Source: Antitrichia curtipendula (lineage: Eukaryota > Streptophyta > Bryopsida > Hypnales > Leucodontaceae). From it: 64,000 nt of DNA. The position numbers and the translations under genes are program-made. The notes beneath the pieces are model-generated. The model worked only from the letters and a program-made list of their open reading frames with translations. It was not told where the DNA came from and did no database searches. Shown in pieces: positions 49,495 to 60,900 of the stretch. Position 1 is the stretch's first letter, and each line of letters begins with the position of its first letter. The stretch lies in NCBI GenBank assembly GCA_951230915.1, contig OX579635.1, positions 37,634,001-37,698,000 of the forward strand, read 5' to 3'.

Positions 49495-49771
49495 TAGGAA
49501 GTCCACAACGCGCTGAAAATGTCCACCTACTGAAATGTACATTATTTGTACATGTTTCTTTTTCATTATATCAGTAATGTAGAAATAGGGTAGATTTCAG
49601 AAGGTGGATGCTTTTACTGTGTTGCATGTGTTGCAACTTAAAAAATTCATTACTTAGTCCAGAAAGCTCCAAAAAATATGAAACGACTTGGGTTAGATGT
49701 CAATTTCATTTGTCTTTCACTGAAAATCTTTTGAAAAACATTTCAAGTAGTTTAACCTCACCAAATTAAGT
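49495..49771 (+). repeat. Dispersed repeat, copy 2 of 3
   Basis: The segment includes a small inverted pair around AATGTACA / TGTACAT (about 49535-49555) and a 3' part with AAACGACTTGGGTTAGATG and CATTTCAAGTAGTTTAAC. The same order recurs near 56010-56250. The 3' part also recurs, reverse-complemented, at 38.38-39.53 kb. It is interrupted at 49776 by a TTAA element. Confidence 0.65.
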
Positions 49772-49775
49772 TTAA

Positions 49776-50714
49776 CCCCTAAAGGTCAGAGACTATGTTT
49801 TCACCAAAATCGCTCCAAAACTGCCATTTCTAACACAAGTACCAAATTTTGAATTAAAAAGTACTTTTGGAAAAAATGTAACCGTAGGATCTTGTAATAA
49901 ACTAGTTCAAGAAGTTGTGGAAAAAATTTCAGAAATTTACGCCTTGTGGATTGCAAGATAATAGCGTTTGAATTTGACAAAAATCCTCTTTTTGTCTCTG
50001 CGAAAATCTGGGCAGCTGCACTTCACAAGGTCACATTTGTATGAAAAAATGTCCAAAATGGTGGTTACTCTTTGGATTCATTCTTCAAAGCAAGTTGGCT
50101 ACATGCTTGAAAAATTTTAGATCATTTAGAATTCTAAAACATATAGGAAAAAAATAGTATGTAGAAAGAGGTAGAGAATGATTCAAAACACTAAATTGTT
50201 AAGAATTTAGATATGGAATTGAAAAATGTCAATCCCAACGGTTGTAATGTTGTAATAAACAATCTACACCCAATATTTTTATTTTTTTTCAAAAATAATG
50301 GAAACTAAGTTAAATAAAGGACTTCAAAGTTTATTTTAAAGTAGAGATTCCATAACTACCCTCAAACTAAGAATCCTCATAACTTTTGACTCATTAATCA
50401 AAATGGAATGATTAAAAGCTTTCCACGTATATATAAATCTAAAGAATCAATTTCAAATTTTTATTTTTTTAAAAAGTGATTTTCAAAGAAGTTTTTTGAG
50501 TTGCCCGGACTGCCTGCCGAACAATGAAAACGACATATCATGCAATAACTTTTTAACCATGTAGTCAAAACTTATGAAATTTTTTGGGCCTTAAAGCTAC
50601 TCCTTGGGTAAATCTTGTGTGAAACTTTCAAATTAAAAAAATTAAAAATTCCGTTTGTAGTGAGCTGCCCCAAATCGCTAGGTTTTCAAAAAACGGTGTT
50701 TGGTCCTTTAGGGG
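49776..50714. mobile_element. TTAA-flanked element, subfamily 2 (copy E13)
   Basis: This 939-bp complete copy lies between TTAA at 49772-49775 and TTAA at 50715-50718. Ends are CCCCTAAAGGTC and TGGTCCTTTAGGGG. It is inserted inside the dispersed repeat: the flank CCAAATTAAG at its left and TCAATGGACACTTTGTAGAC at its right are adjacent in the other copy near 38.4 kb. Confidence 0.88.
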
Positions 50715-50718
50715 TTAA

Positions 50719-52444
50719 GCTCTTCAATGGACACTTTGTAGACCTCAATCATGCTTTTTTATATTTCATTTATTTTGGGGGAGAGCATGAAACAATCTTC
50801 ATAAGATTGATGAAGTCATTTTTATTCATGTCCACCATAAATGAAATATAAAAAGTATAAATGGAAATCAACTATTTGTCTATAAATAGGTACATTTGTC
50901 ACAGAAAGAAAAAACAATATCATTATGTGATTTAGTAGTAGCTCAAATAATTTCATTTGTGAAGATAGAAGGAATCTCTTACCAAATATTTCATCGAGAT
51001 CATTTTGTACAACTTTTGAGTAAAGAATTGGTTAGATTAAAAATTCTAAATGAATTTGGTTTGTTCTATGAACGCATGTGACACTAATTTGCCATAGTGA
51101 CATGGTTTGTAATATAATAAAATTAGTATAGGTTGAAATATTGTTGTTTTGTACCAATTTCTTCAATCTTTGTTGTATAATGTTTGAATACAGTTTTGAA
51201 GAAGACCCTAATTTTGCACCTTCATTACTATAGGACAAATCATCATACTTGGAGAATTAGAAATTTTCAACAAAATTTATGCATGTTGTGGGATACTTAG
51301 CACATTGTTTATAAAATTGAATCTCAAAAGTGTAGGCCTTATTAAAATTTAATCTTTAAATAAGAATTTTTAGATTGTTTATTGCATAAAATCTAAATAC
51401 TTTCATAGCCTACTAGAGTACTAGAGCACTATTAACTCTTCATATGGTTCTTATTTATTTCAAATTCCACCTTCTTGAAGACTATCAAAATGTAGAACCA
51501 GACAAGGTTATATACTCACATGTAAACAAGAGAATTGTGCATGTGGCAGAGAAATGAAACTTTATTTCTTAGTCGCAAATATACAAACAAATCATGCCAA
51601 GAATGACACAACAAAAGATGTCATGATACATATAAGAAGTTTGAGAGAATTAACATCTTGAGCGCCACTTAACTTACAAAAAATATTTAGTTAAAGATTC
51701 ATCTAACTACAAATTTATAACCAATAGACAAATACACTTTTTTGTTCAAACAATGATCATTAATAAGGGCGAACGATTCTATCCACTATCACTATTTCAT
51801 GTACCAATAAAGACCATAAATTATTATTTTGCATAATAACTATGTATACATCGATAATTGTGCTATGTACTGTGATTCCCTAATATGCACATTTTACAAT
51901 CTCATCACCAATCCTGTTTATTCTTAAGTCTATCATTTTTATTTGTTTATTTTTAAAATTCCAATATATAAAATTAGGGCAAAATAATTTAGTTCCTAGT
52001 TGGTCAAAATGGAAAATTGTCTAGAATAAATTTTCATTGAATTTTTTGAACAAAATATTCTAATGTAGTTGTTCACTGTAAAGACCATACTTATCTTGTA
52101 CTTAGGCCTAGAGTTCAAAATTTGTAGAGAAAATTTCTAAAAGTCCACGACTTATTTTTGAAGTTTGGTATTGAGAGATCATATATTTGGATCTTCTGGT
52201 AGAAATCTTAATTTAGAAGGTGCAACAAAAGAGTCTTATCTATATCTTGAATACATTTTAAAAACTAAAAAAAATACTAAAAATGTGAGTTCTACAAAAA
52301 AACATTATAAAAAAATTTGGCCTAAGGATTTTTGAAATTGTATTCAAATCCCTTCTTTAAATAGGCTTGACTATAATTCCAAAGGATACAAAATTTCTTC
52401 ATTCTTTTGCCCTAGGGGACAAAAGCGTTATTTTCTCCCTTGGA
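50719..52444. other. AT-rich spacer, no gene recognised
   Basis: Short frames only. Nothing assignable. Confidence 0.4.
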
Positions 52445-52448
52445 TTAA

Positions 52449-53396
52449 CCCCTAAAGTTTTTTCATGTTCAAAGGCCAAAACTACTTCAAAATACCAGCC
52501 TCCAAAGCAAGGTTAAAATCTTCATCGATAGTTATTTCTTAACGAATCCAACTGTAGGATCTCTTACCTAACCTATTAGAATTTATACCCTCCTAAAATT
52601 TTAGAATAAAGAACCTTACGAAGAACCTTACCAATTGCAAGATCATGATGCTTGGGTTTCAAAAAGAAGTATTTTCAACTTTTTCCAAATGGTTAGATTT
52701 TGTCTTTTAAACACTTTATCCAAAAGTGTGTAGTTCCTACAACTTGCAAATCTCCATAATATGTTGAAGAAATAAGGCGGGAATATATGCAAAAAATTTA
52801 TATAAAAAAATTTAATAATCATCTTTGAAAAAAATAGTAAGTAGAGAGAAGTAGAAAATGATTCAAAGCACTAAATTGTTAAGAATTTAGTTAAATGGAA
52901 TTAAAAAATGTCAATTTCAATGGTTGTAATGTTGCAATAAATAATCACTACATCTTATGATTTTGTTCTCTGCCTTAATATTGAAAATTGAGTTGATTAC
53001 AGGTCTTTAGAGGTTATTTTAGAATAGAGATTCCATAATTGTCCACAAACTAAAATTCCTCTTAACTTTCATCCCATGAATCACTGAATGGAATGATTGA
53101 AAGCTTTCTGCATATATATAAATCTAAGAAAAAAAATTCTAATTTTTATTTCTTAAAAAAATGGATTTTTTTAGCTGCCTAAGCTACTCGGGTTGAGAAA
53201 GAAACTACATATTATACAATAATTTTTTAACCATGTAGTCAAAAGTTATGAAAATTATTGCACCTTAAAACTACTCTTCAATCCATGTTTCGTGAAATTT
53301 TTTAAGAAAAAAATTAGAAATTTTGTTCTTAGTGAGCTGTCCAATATTTCTATATTGCCAAAAATTATTTTTTGGTCCTTTAGGAGTTAAGGATTC
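52449..53396. mobile_element. TTAA-flanked element, subfamily 2-like (copy E14)
   Basis: This 948-bp element lies between TTAA at 52445-52448 and TTAA at 53397-53400. It starts CCCCTAAAGTTTTTTCATG and ends TTGGTCCTTTAGGAG. Its second half aligns with subfamily 2 (AAGTAGAGAGAAGTAG, CCACAAACTAAAATTCCTC). The first half is more diverged and resembles a fragment near 508-650. Confidence 0.75.
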
Positions 53397-53942
53397 ACAA
53401 ATGTGAAGTTAATTAATTAATTAATTGTTTTTCAATTTAAAAAGCTTCCATCAATTTAAAATTTGCACTCACCTAGTCACATCATAGAGCATCCCCTGTA
53501 GTTCTATAAATTTTGATCCTCCAAATTCATAAAAAGTAGCCTTCTAAAATTCAAATTGATTGGCATTTGAGGCATATATGGAAATTTGTGTGGTGCAAAA
53601 GTGCAACTCAAGGCCTTGACATCTCATTCCGCAAAAAGGAGACATAGGAAGGATGAACATTTTTATAGTAAAAGAGAGTCAATGTGCAATTATAAAAATA
53701 TTTTGCCTTGTCTTTTTCTCTTGAAGGATTTGCCAAAAAGAGCTCACATAGTACAACAATTATAAGAATTTAGTAGGCCCATGGTAGTGACGTGCTTGTT
53801 AGTGATGAATAGGAAGAGATCTTATTTTTTGGCAAAACCTATTAGACCTCCAAACTGGTGCTCTAAGCAACCATTTGAAGGACATTAGGAGATGTTCTTA
53901 TACTATTAGTTCAAACAAGGCCTTAATAAACTAAGGCTTTAA

Positions 53943-55659
53943 CCCCTAAAGTCCATTGGCCCTATAAGGGCCAAAATGCAACTTTGGACAGGCTCATACA
54001 ATCTCAAACTCTCAATATTCATTGTAATTTTTTGAAACTTTTAGTGAAGCTAGAAAGACACATAAGCTTTATGGAAATATGATTGTTTAAATTTCAATCG
54101 ATGCTTGGGAACAAAAGTTATAGCACAATTAGCCGAAAATGGAGGTCGGTGGGTAGCATTAAAAAAATCACAAGAAGTCAAATATAAATTTTTAAATTTT
54201 TTTTTCTAAAATATTACAATTTTGCCTATATGTAAAGCTTTTAGTCATTCTATTTGGATTAGTAATGAGAAAGTTATGGACAATCTTGTTTTTTGGGCAA
54301 TCTAAGCACCTTCTTCAAAAAATGACTTATAAAATTCATTTTTGAATGCAATTTTCATATTTTTCCAAAAAAAATTGTTTGACAAGGTTAAATATGCTTA
54401 CTAGAACAATTTCACTATTGAAAATATTGTGTTTTAGTTCCATCTTAGAAGTATACTCAATTTAGTCTTTTTTAAAATTTTAGACTTACTTCTATTTAAT
54501 AAATTTTTAAAGACATTAGAGAAAATTTGGACTCTTGAGAAGGCCGCTAAGAAGTGCCGGAAGGGATCCCTGTATTACATTTATCTTAGCTTGACAAATT
54601 TTTGCCCCTATTATCGCTCATTGTGAGTTTTGCAATTGTCATAGCATTGATTACAAAAGAAATATTACTTAAATGGAGGAGGGGGCGGCAATTACTATTT
54701 TAAATATATGTCATCGTGCAATCAGAGGTTGCGGTTAGTAGGATGAAAATCAGCTTCCTGCAGTTCAGGACGTACAGGGCGAAGTGCTAAAAATAATATG
54801 ATTATTTCTTCATTGCGGTAGTGGATTCAGACTCCAAGTTCTAAGTAAAGTAAAATAGTTACTCCTTCTAACAATGAAATTCTTGCTTATTTTTAGATTC
54901 TTTAAATCTAATATAAGAAGTTTGAACAAAACCTTCATCTATTTCCAATATGAAGTGAAGACCAAGACTGAGTGTTTTCATTTGCATAACCTTTTCTAAG
55001 TAAACATTCCTTGCAAAATAATTGATTTAATTTTAGCTTTTGAGTATGCAAACCCTCCAACTTTTGGTCCCAAACTCTCCAAGTTTCGGTACTGTTTTTA
55101 CACCCTGGCAAAAGTACACTGACACATAACTATACATAAAAGAAGAAATAAAAGTGATAGTTCTTCACGAAGTTCACACAAGCTGACACCGCATCTCTGG
55201 CAAAGATGCCGTCCTTTTCCTAGCTCTGTAGGACTCCCCAAATAGAGTGGCCCGTCAAAGCTTGACAGCCTTCTTGAGAGTCCAAATTTTCTCTAATGAA
55301 TTAAAATCAAGTGGGGTTCTTTTTGAAAATTTTCTAGATTTTAACTCAAGTATTCAACATAATAAATTTTAAATTCAAGAAGTGTAGTGCAAAAATTTTC
55401 TGTGAATGGTGGTCAAAGTCACCTAAAATTGTAGGCCAAAATTTAAAAAAACTTATTTTTCCAACTTTGAATGCTAATATCTTCCAATCTATTTGGTCAA
55501 ACTTTATGAAATTTTTAATACATGATCTTAGACAAGTCAAGTACAAGATCATGCGATTAGATTCTAAAGAAGTTATTTTTTTTGTTTTTTTGGATAAATG
55601 CAGCAAAGATGACAGTTATGAGTGTTTTCGACAGAAAAATGGCCTTGGGACTTTAGAGG
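53943..55659 (+). mobile_element. TTAA-flanked element, subfamily 1, interrupted by another transposon (copy E15)
   Basis: It lies between TTAA at 53939-53942 and TTAA at 55660-55663, with ends CCCCTAAAGTCC and GGGACTTTAGAGG. Total is 1717 bp. Subtracting the insertion at 54514-55298 leaves 932 bp, the normal length. The break lies in the conserved ACTTCTATTTAATAAATTTTTAA stretch that is continuous in other copies. Confidence 0.8.
54514..55298. mobile_element. 785-bp TIR element nested in E15
   Basis: Long inverted termini begin CATTAGAGAAAATTTGGACT at the left and end with the exact complement AGTCCAAATTTTCTCTAATG at the right. Similarity extends to the GAGAAGGC / GCCTTCTTG inner part, about 30 bases in total. 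The interior is GC-richer than its surroundings and shows no transposase frame. The superfamily is undetermined because no clear target duplication is seen. Confidence 0.7.
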
Positions 55660-55663
55660 TTAA

Positions 55664-57993
55664 ACTTAAAAAGTCACCAAGGTCCCAAAGTAGTTGATAA
55701 ATGACCTCAATAACTTGCAGGACGCTAAACCCGTCACCTACAAAGTGGGTCCTACAAGATTAAATGTTGTAATTTACAAGATAAATGTTTTAAGAAAGAA
55801 AATCATGTTCTGTGTTGTGTTTTTTCTATGTTTTTCACCTCTCCTTGATCAAATTGGGGCCTTTGATTGCAAGTATTAATTCAAAATTTTCAAATTTTAT
55901 CATGTGTGAAATAATAAAACTCTTGTGTTTTTCCCAGGGATAAATTCAACTGGAGGACCCACTTTGTAGGACGGGTTTAAGGTAACAAGTCCGAGAATAG
56001 TTCGGGCATTAAGAACCACCCACCTGTAAAATGTACACAATTTGTACATGCTGTTTTTTCATAGCCTTCACTGATATACAAACAATGTACATTTCAGGGG
56101 TGGACGATTTTGGAGCCCTATGCCAGTTCAACTTCAAAATTTCGTAACTAATTTCAAAAAGCTCAAAAAAATATCAAACGACTTAGGTGAGATGCCAAAT
56201 CCACTTCTCTTTCAAGGAAAATTTTCTGAAAAATATTTCAAGAAGTTTCGCTTTCCCAAAATTCAGTTTCAGCTCTTAGGTGGGCGATTTCTGGACCTGT
56301 TACCTTTAGTTAGTGTCCATCCAATAACTCAAGCATAAATAGACTTCAAGAGTTCTCTCTACAGTAACTGCCAAGTCCAGACGCTGTCAGCCGTTGTCGG
56401 GAATCAATTCATGCGCATTCGGAGTTTTTGGAACAGTTAACTGTCAAGTGGTCTCACAGTTTTGGTTCAGTTATTAGGTTCTGCCCGTCCTGGCCCAAAC
56501 CTGTCAGACAGGTAGAGCGACGCACTTTCAAACAGAAAACGCTGCCCACGCTGCCCCCAACAAGTTTATTAACGCGATTCCACCGTCCTTCATTACTCGA
56601 GTAAGTTACAGGCACTTCAACAACTGAACGCATATATATTTTTTAATTCCTATCATCGAAGCTTGCTACTAACAGCAATTTCTTCCCAATTCCTCAATCC
56701 AGCCAACCCAGGTGTTGACATTCTAGGTCCCCAAAAGGGTCCAGGACCTGACCACAAGAAGTATGACAGTTCCATGTGCCAGGTGGAAACCTCCAAAAGT
56801 GAACCCAAGTCTGCATGAAAAGCAGACCCCAATCCCCAGTACCCGACTCTGGCGTATTCTCAACCGGAACCAACTGAACGAGCACTACTTTTGACACATG
56901 TGACATTCCCGGAATACCGCACGAGTTTTTCGAACTTCGGTCCTGTTTGAATGTGAGAATTCTCCATGGCGCAAATCGCGTATAACGTATAAGTAAAGTC
57001 TGCATTCAAGATTCTCTGCACAGCACTACTGGAACGAACTTAGTTGGCATTCCATCCCAGTTTGATCGAAGTGTAGTGCAGTCCACTCCAGTCCAGGTAG
57101 TTTGCTGCAGCTGGTATGTGCATTTATTATCGATTCATGGATTTGCAGGGGAAGTTACTATTGTGTAAATTGCACCACGGTTTTGTGATTTCCTTGCAGT
57201 GCAAGTTAGTCCTTTGGAGTGAAGGTCCCTATGAAGGTTACTGTTACTAGCTAGTGCAAGTGGATTCAACGTTCTAGGGACACTTGGACCTTAATTAGTT
57301 GTGAGATTATCGAGAGGTCTCCCTTGGGTGCCTTGGTACCCTAAACTCGAATGCAATGGGTCGGAAATGTAATGTAATCCACCCTAAGGATATAGAATGG
57401 GCTTGCAAATTGGGATTTACTGTTTAGCTTGGGATTTTGTACTGGTTGGTTCTAGATTCATTGTTTGAACTAGTTTGGGTGTCTATAGTGGAGATAAATA
57501 GACCCGAGTTTTAGGGACCAGGTCAGTTTTATTGCTCGTGCTAGCTCGTACTGCGGTTTAAATTTCAGTTGAGCCCGAGCTTGTGGTGGTGAAGAAGTTG
57601 ATCATCATATGTATGGCTGCTTCTGAGCGATGGTCATTTGGTCGGCTTCGAAGACGCGTCTCGGGATTATTTGCAGTGCTAGTTTTGTCATTGTCCCTCG
57701 CATTGAGCTTCATTGAGTGGAATTCTGGGAAGTGGTGTTGGTGTGGACTCTTGGGAGGAAAGGGATTCAGGTTTTGCGAGTGATTGGTAAATCTTCAGTG
57801 TACAGTTTAGGAATTAACATTTCAGATTCATATAGCAGTTCCAAGCGGGAATTGAAGAATTTGGGACCAGCGATCGAATTTAGGTTTCCGTCAGGGCTTA
57901 GTTGGACATCACCTGGTACCCTAGAAGTTGAGGAGCCTGTCCTGATTGGTAAAGCTGGATTCGTTTGGTCTTTGGAGTCGGAGTAATCTGGGC
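55664..57993. other. Transition zone and probable 5' leader of the bHLH gene
   Basis: 56.01-56.29 kb is copy 3 of the dispersed repeat. From about 56.4 kb the composition becomes gene-like. The interval up to 57993 probably contains the promoter and leader of the bHLH gene, with a candidate leader-exon donor (GCTG|GTATGT) near 57113. Two open frames (57583-57783 and 57717-57986) would be upstream ORFs if transcribed. Neither resembles a known protein. Confidence 0.4.
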
Positions 57994-60900
57994 ATGATTC
58001 AAGCTATGCCGGATTACGCCGTTCAGCTGGCGGAAATGGAGAGCTCCCTCCAGGCGCTAAAGAAATTAGTGAACTGGGGATGGACTTATGCTGTAATCTG
58101 GAAGATTGGACCTGACCACAGGTAGGTTAGCTAGCCTTCAAATTTCTGGAACCATTAGCTCCAAAGTTGCGGTTATGTGTGTTTGCAGGACCTTGTGAAG
58201 ACGTTAACCCTCAAATTGGATACTCTGTCAATGTCGGGAATTGATTAATCTCTTGGATGTATTACTTCAAAGATTAAGATTTGCAGAGGCCATTAATCCA
58301 GCTCAAATTAGGCACCTTGTTAATGCGATTGGTAACATGGTTAGCTGCAGTGTTCCAGGGTCACTCATCCGATTTTGGTGTTTGCAGGACACCTGTTTGG
58401 CACCAGAGTTATCTCAATGAAAATCTAGCAGGAGCAGTGGTTGGCCAACGATTTGAAAGCATTTACAGACAGTGTCAATTCACACCTGCCAGGCCAGGGT
58501 ACTTAGGTCTAACTAGCTCGAATTCGAACGTACATATGCTTTCTGTTGAACCTAGGGATACATTATGCCCATTTGCTAATGTTTTCTTTGTGGAGAAATT
58601 GAATCTGAACCGGGTTTATTAGAGAATGAAATAAATTCTTTCAGTTTGTGGTACTTTACAGGTATGCGTACGTGGCTTGGATGAGGCAATCTCCGTTCTG
58701 GTGGACTCGACTCATGGAACCAATTCTCACGGACAAAAGCAAAGAGTCGTTCTTAGCGGTATGTCTGAATTTCGCCTCTTGCAAACTATCACGGAGCCCC
58801 GTATATGCAGGAATTCGAACTGAGGATTTTGTCAATTTTTAGTTGAGGTTTGGGAAGTTCCTTTGAGGCCATGGTCTGACTTTTCTTGGTTGTGGTGTGT
58901 GTTCCTTGGCAAATGACATCCAGGAAGTTGGAATCCAGGTAATTCATCACTCAGCTCACTTTCACTTCTATCATATCATACCGCATACTATTTTTGCCAC
59001 GTTGTAAGTTCAATAGGGATAATTTAAGAATCACATTCTACTACCCTAACAGAGCGCTATGAGAGAAATTGATAGAGAATAGGGCGATAAGTCTAGTTCT
59101 TTAGAGAAACCGGCGTGCCTAAAGAGTCTTTTCGTTCCCTACATGGGGTTTGGTACTTTGGAGAAAGATGACTTGTGTCCAATTTAGCTTTTAGGCACTC
59201 ACCTTAGAGACGCTTACCGATTTGAGTTGAAGACTGGTTTCTGTTGCAATTTTGCAGACACTGGTGTGCTTTCCTGGTCGAGCGACCCCTGATAACACTG
59301 CTTACTGCGTGGAGCTGGCTTGCACTGCACTGGTACCATTCCCTACCCCAATCCAGCTGCATTTTTCTTCCATCTCTTAGATAATCTCAGACTCCGTCTC
59401 CGAATCGAATCTTTCAGTAGCCCACTCCAAACTAGGGTCTCCCACCTAGGCGATTCTTTGAATTACTTACAAGAATCTATTTACTTGCGTTTCTTGAAAG
59501 CAAGACAATAATTTTTCCCAGAATCTTTCGGATCCTTCGAGACCTTGTCGGCATGCTCGGAAGCATCCTTGGAAATACCACAACCCCTCTCGTAGGTTGC
59601 CCCACAGTAGGCTCGAAACTTGAACTGGGGGGCGCAACCCAGTTAATTATTCCCTGTCAGATTGCAACAGGTGTACTACGCCTGAATAGTACAGTCGTCC
59701 ATGATCAAGGGAGTACTGACAGGTGAACGTTTTTTTTTTAATTCAGGGATGTTGTTACTAACTCAGCTACAGGTGTTGCTTCTGTCGCTGGTCTCTCGTC
59801 GTTTTGTCTTTATCCTGAGTCCTCTCTTTCTTAGCTTTTTAATGGACGAAAAGAAGATCCATCATGACGTAGGGACGACCTGGTCTTTGTCTGTTCTCCT
59901 GGAATTGAAAAGCTTCCTAGATCCCGGAAGCGTCGTTGCCACTTACGGCGAACCCAGTCTCTTTTTTAATATTAATCTGAGTTGCAGGCACAAGGCCTAT
60001 TGCCTTCTACCTCCAGCTATATTTTGCACATGGACTAGTGCATCGCGATAAATACTTCTTCATCACGAAAACTCTGTCAACTGTTGCATTCTGTCGGTAT
60101 TAGTTTATTATAATCTTACAGAAAACATCGACTGACCTTCAATTTGCTTCTTTTTTTTTAACAATGAGAAAGCTATTGACATGTGCAGTAATCTACAATA
60201 AAGTGATTTCTAAGTTTCGTTCGAAACTCCGGTTCCCGTTAGTTTCGGTCTGTCAATGGCGGGTTCACAGTTAGTGACAGCCCGCGCTAGACGATTAGGG
60301 GTCTATATTATGTTAGTCTCTTCCGAGGCCTTCAGTTCAACTGGGGTTAGTTCCAGAAAACGAGTTGACTCAGAACTAAGTTCCGATTATCGCTGTGTAG
60401 CTTCGAATGCATCCGGGCTCCGCTTCAGTTTGACATTCAAAACTCCCACAGTCCCAGTCTAGGCTGTTCTTGTAGAGCTGACTCGAATTCTGTAACCGTG
60501 TCGTAACTAAGGTCCAAACTATTTGTAACTAAGGTCCAAACTATTTGTCGGACTGCGTCGAAGTGAAAGTCCACCACTTCTCAGTTGAAGGGAATCAAAT
60601 ACTACGGTACAGCACTCGTCGAAGAAGATATCCTGCTAGGGTCCAATTCGGATTGTTGACTCATTAGCGCTCTGGTTGTGAAATAAAGGGCGTAGACTAG
60701 TACGGAATAGAGATTAATTGAGAGAATCTAGTGAATTCGACTCTGTTTTGTTCAATCAAAGAGTTGAAAGAGGGCAGGTAGTGTTCTAGAGGGACGTTCT
60801 CCAAAAATTCAATGAATTTGACTGAAGTTCCCGCTCGTCCCTGTTTCTTTCTATCATAGCTCTGAAAGAGGGCAGGTACTGCTCTAGTGTTAAGTTCACA

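Noticed and set aside
59701..60051. 116-codon frame considered as a separate gene
   Set aside because: Only its 59773-59868 part has plausible splice sites in the right phase for the bHLH gene. As a stand-alone protein it is unrecognisable.
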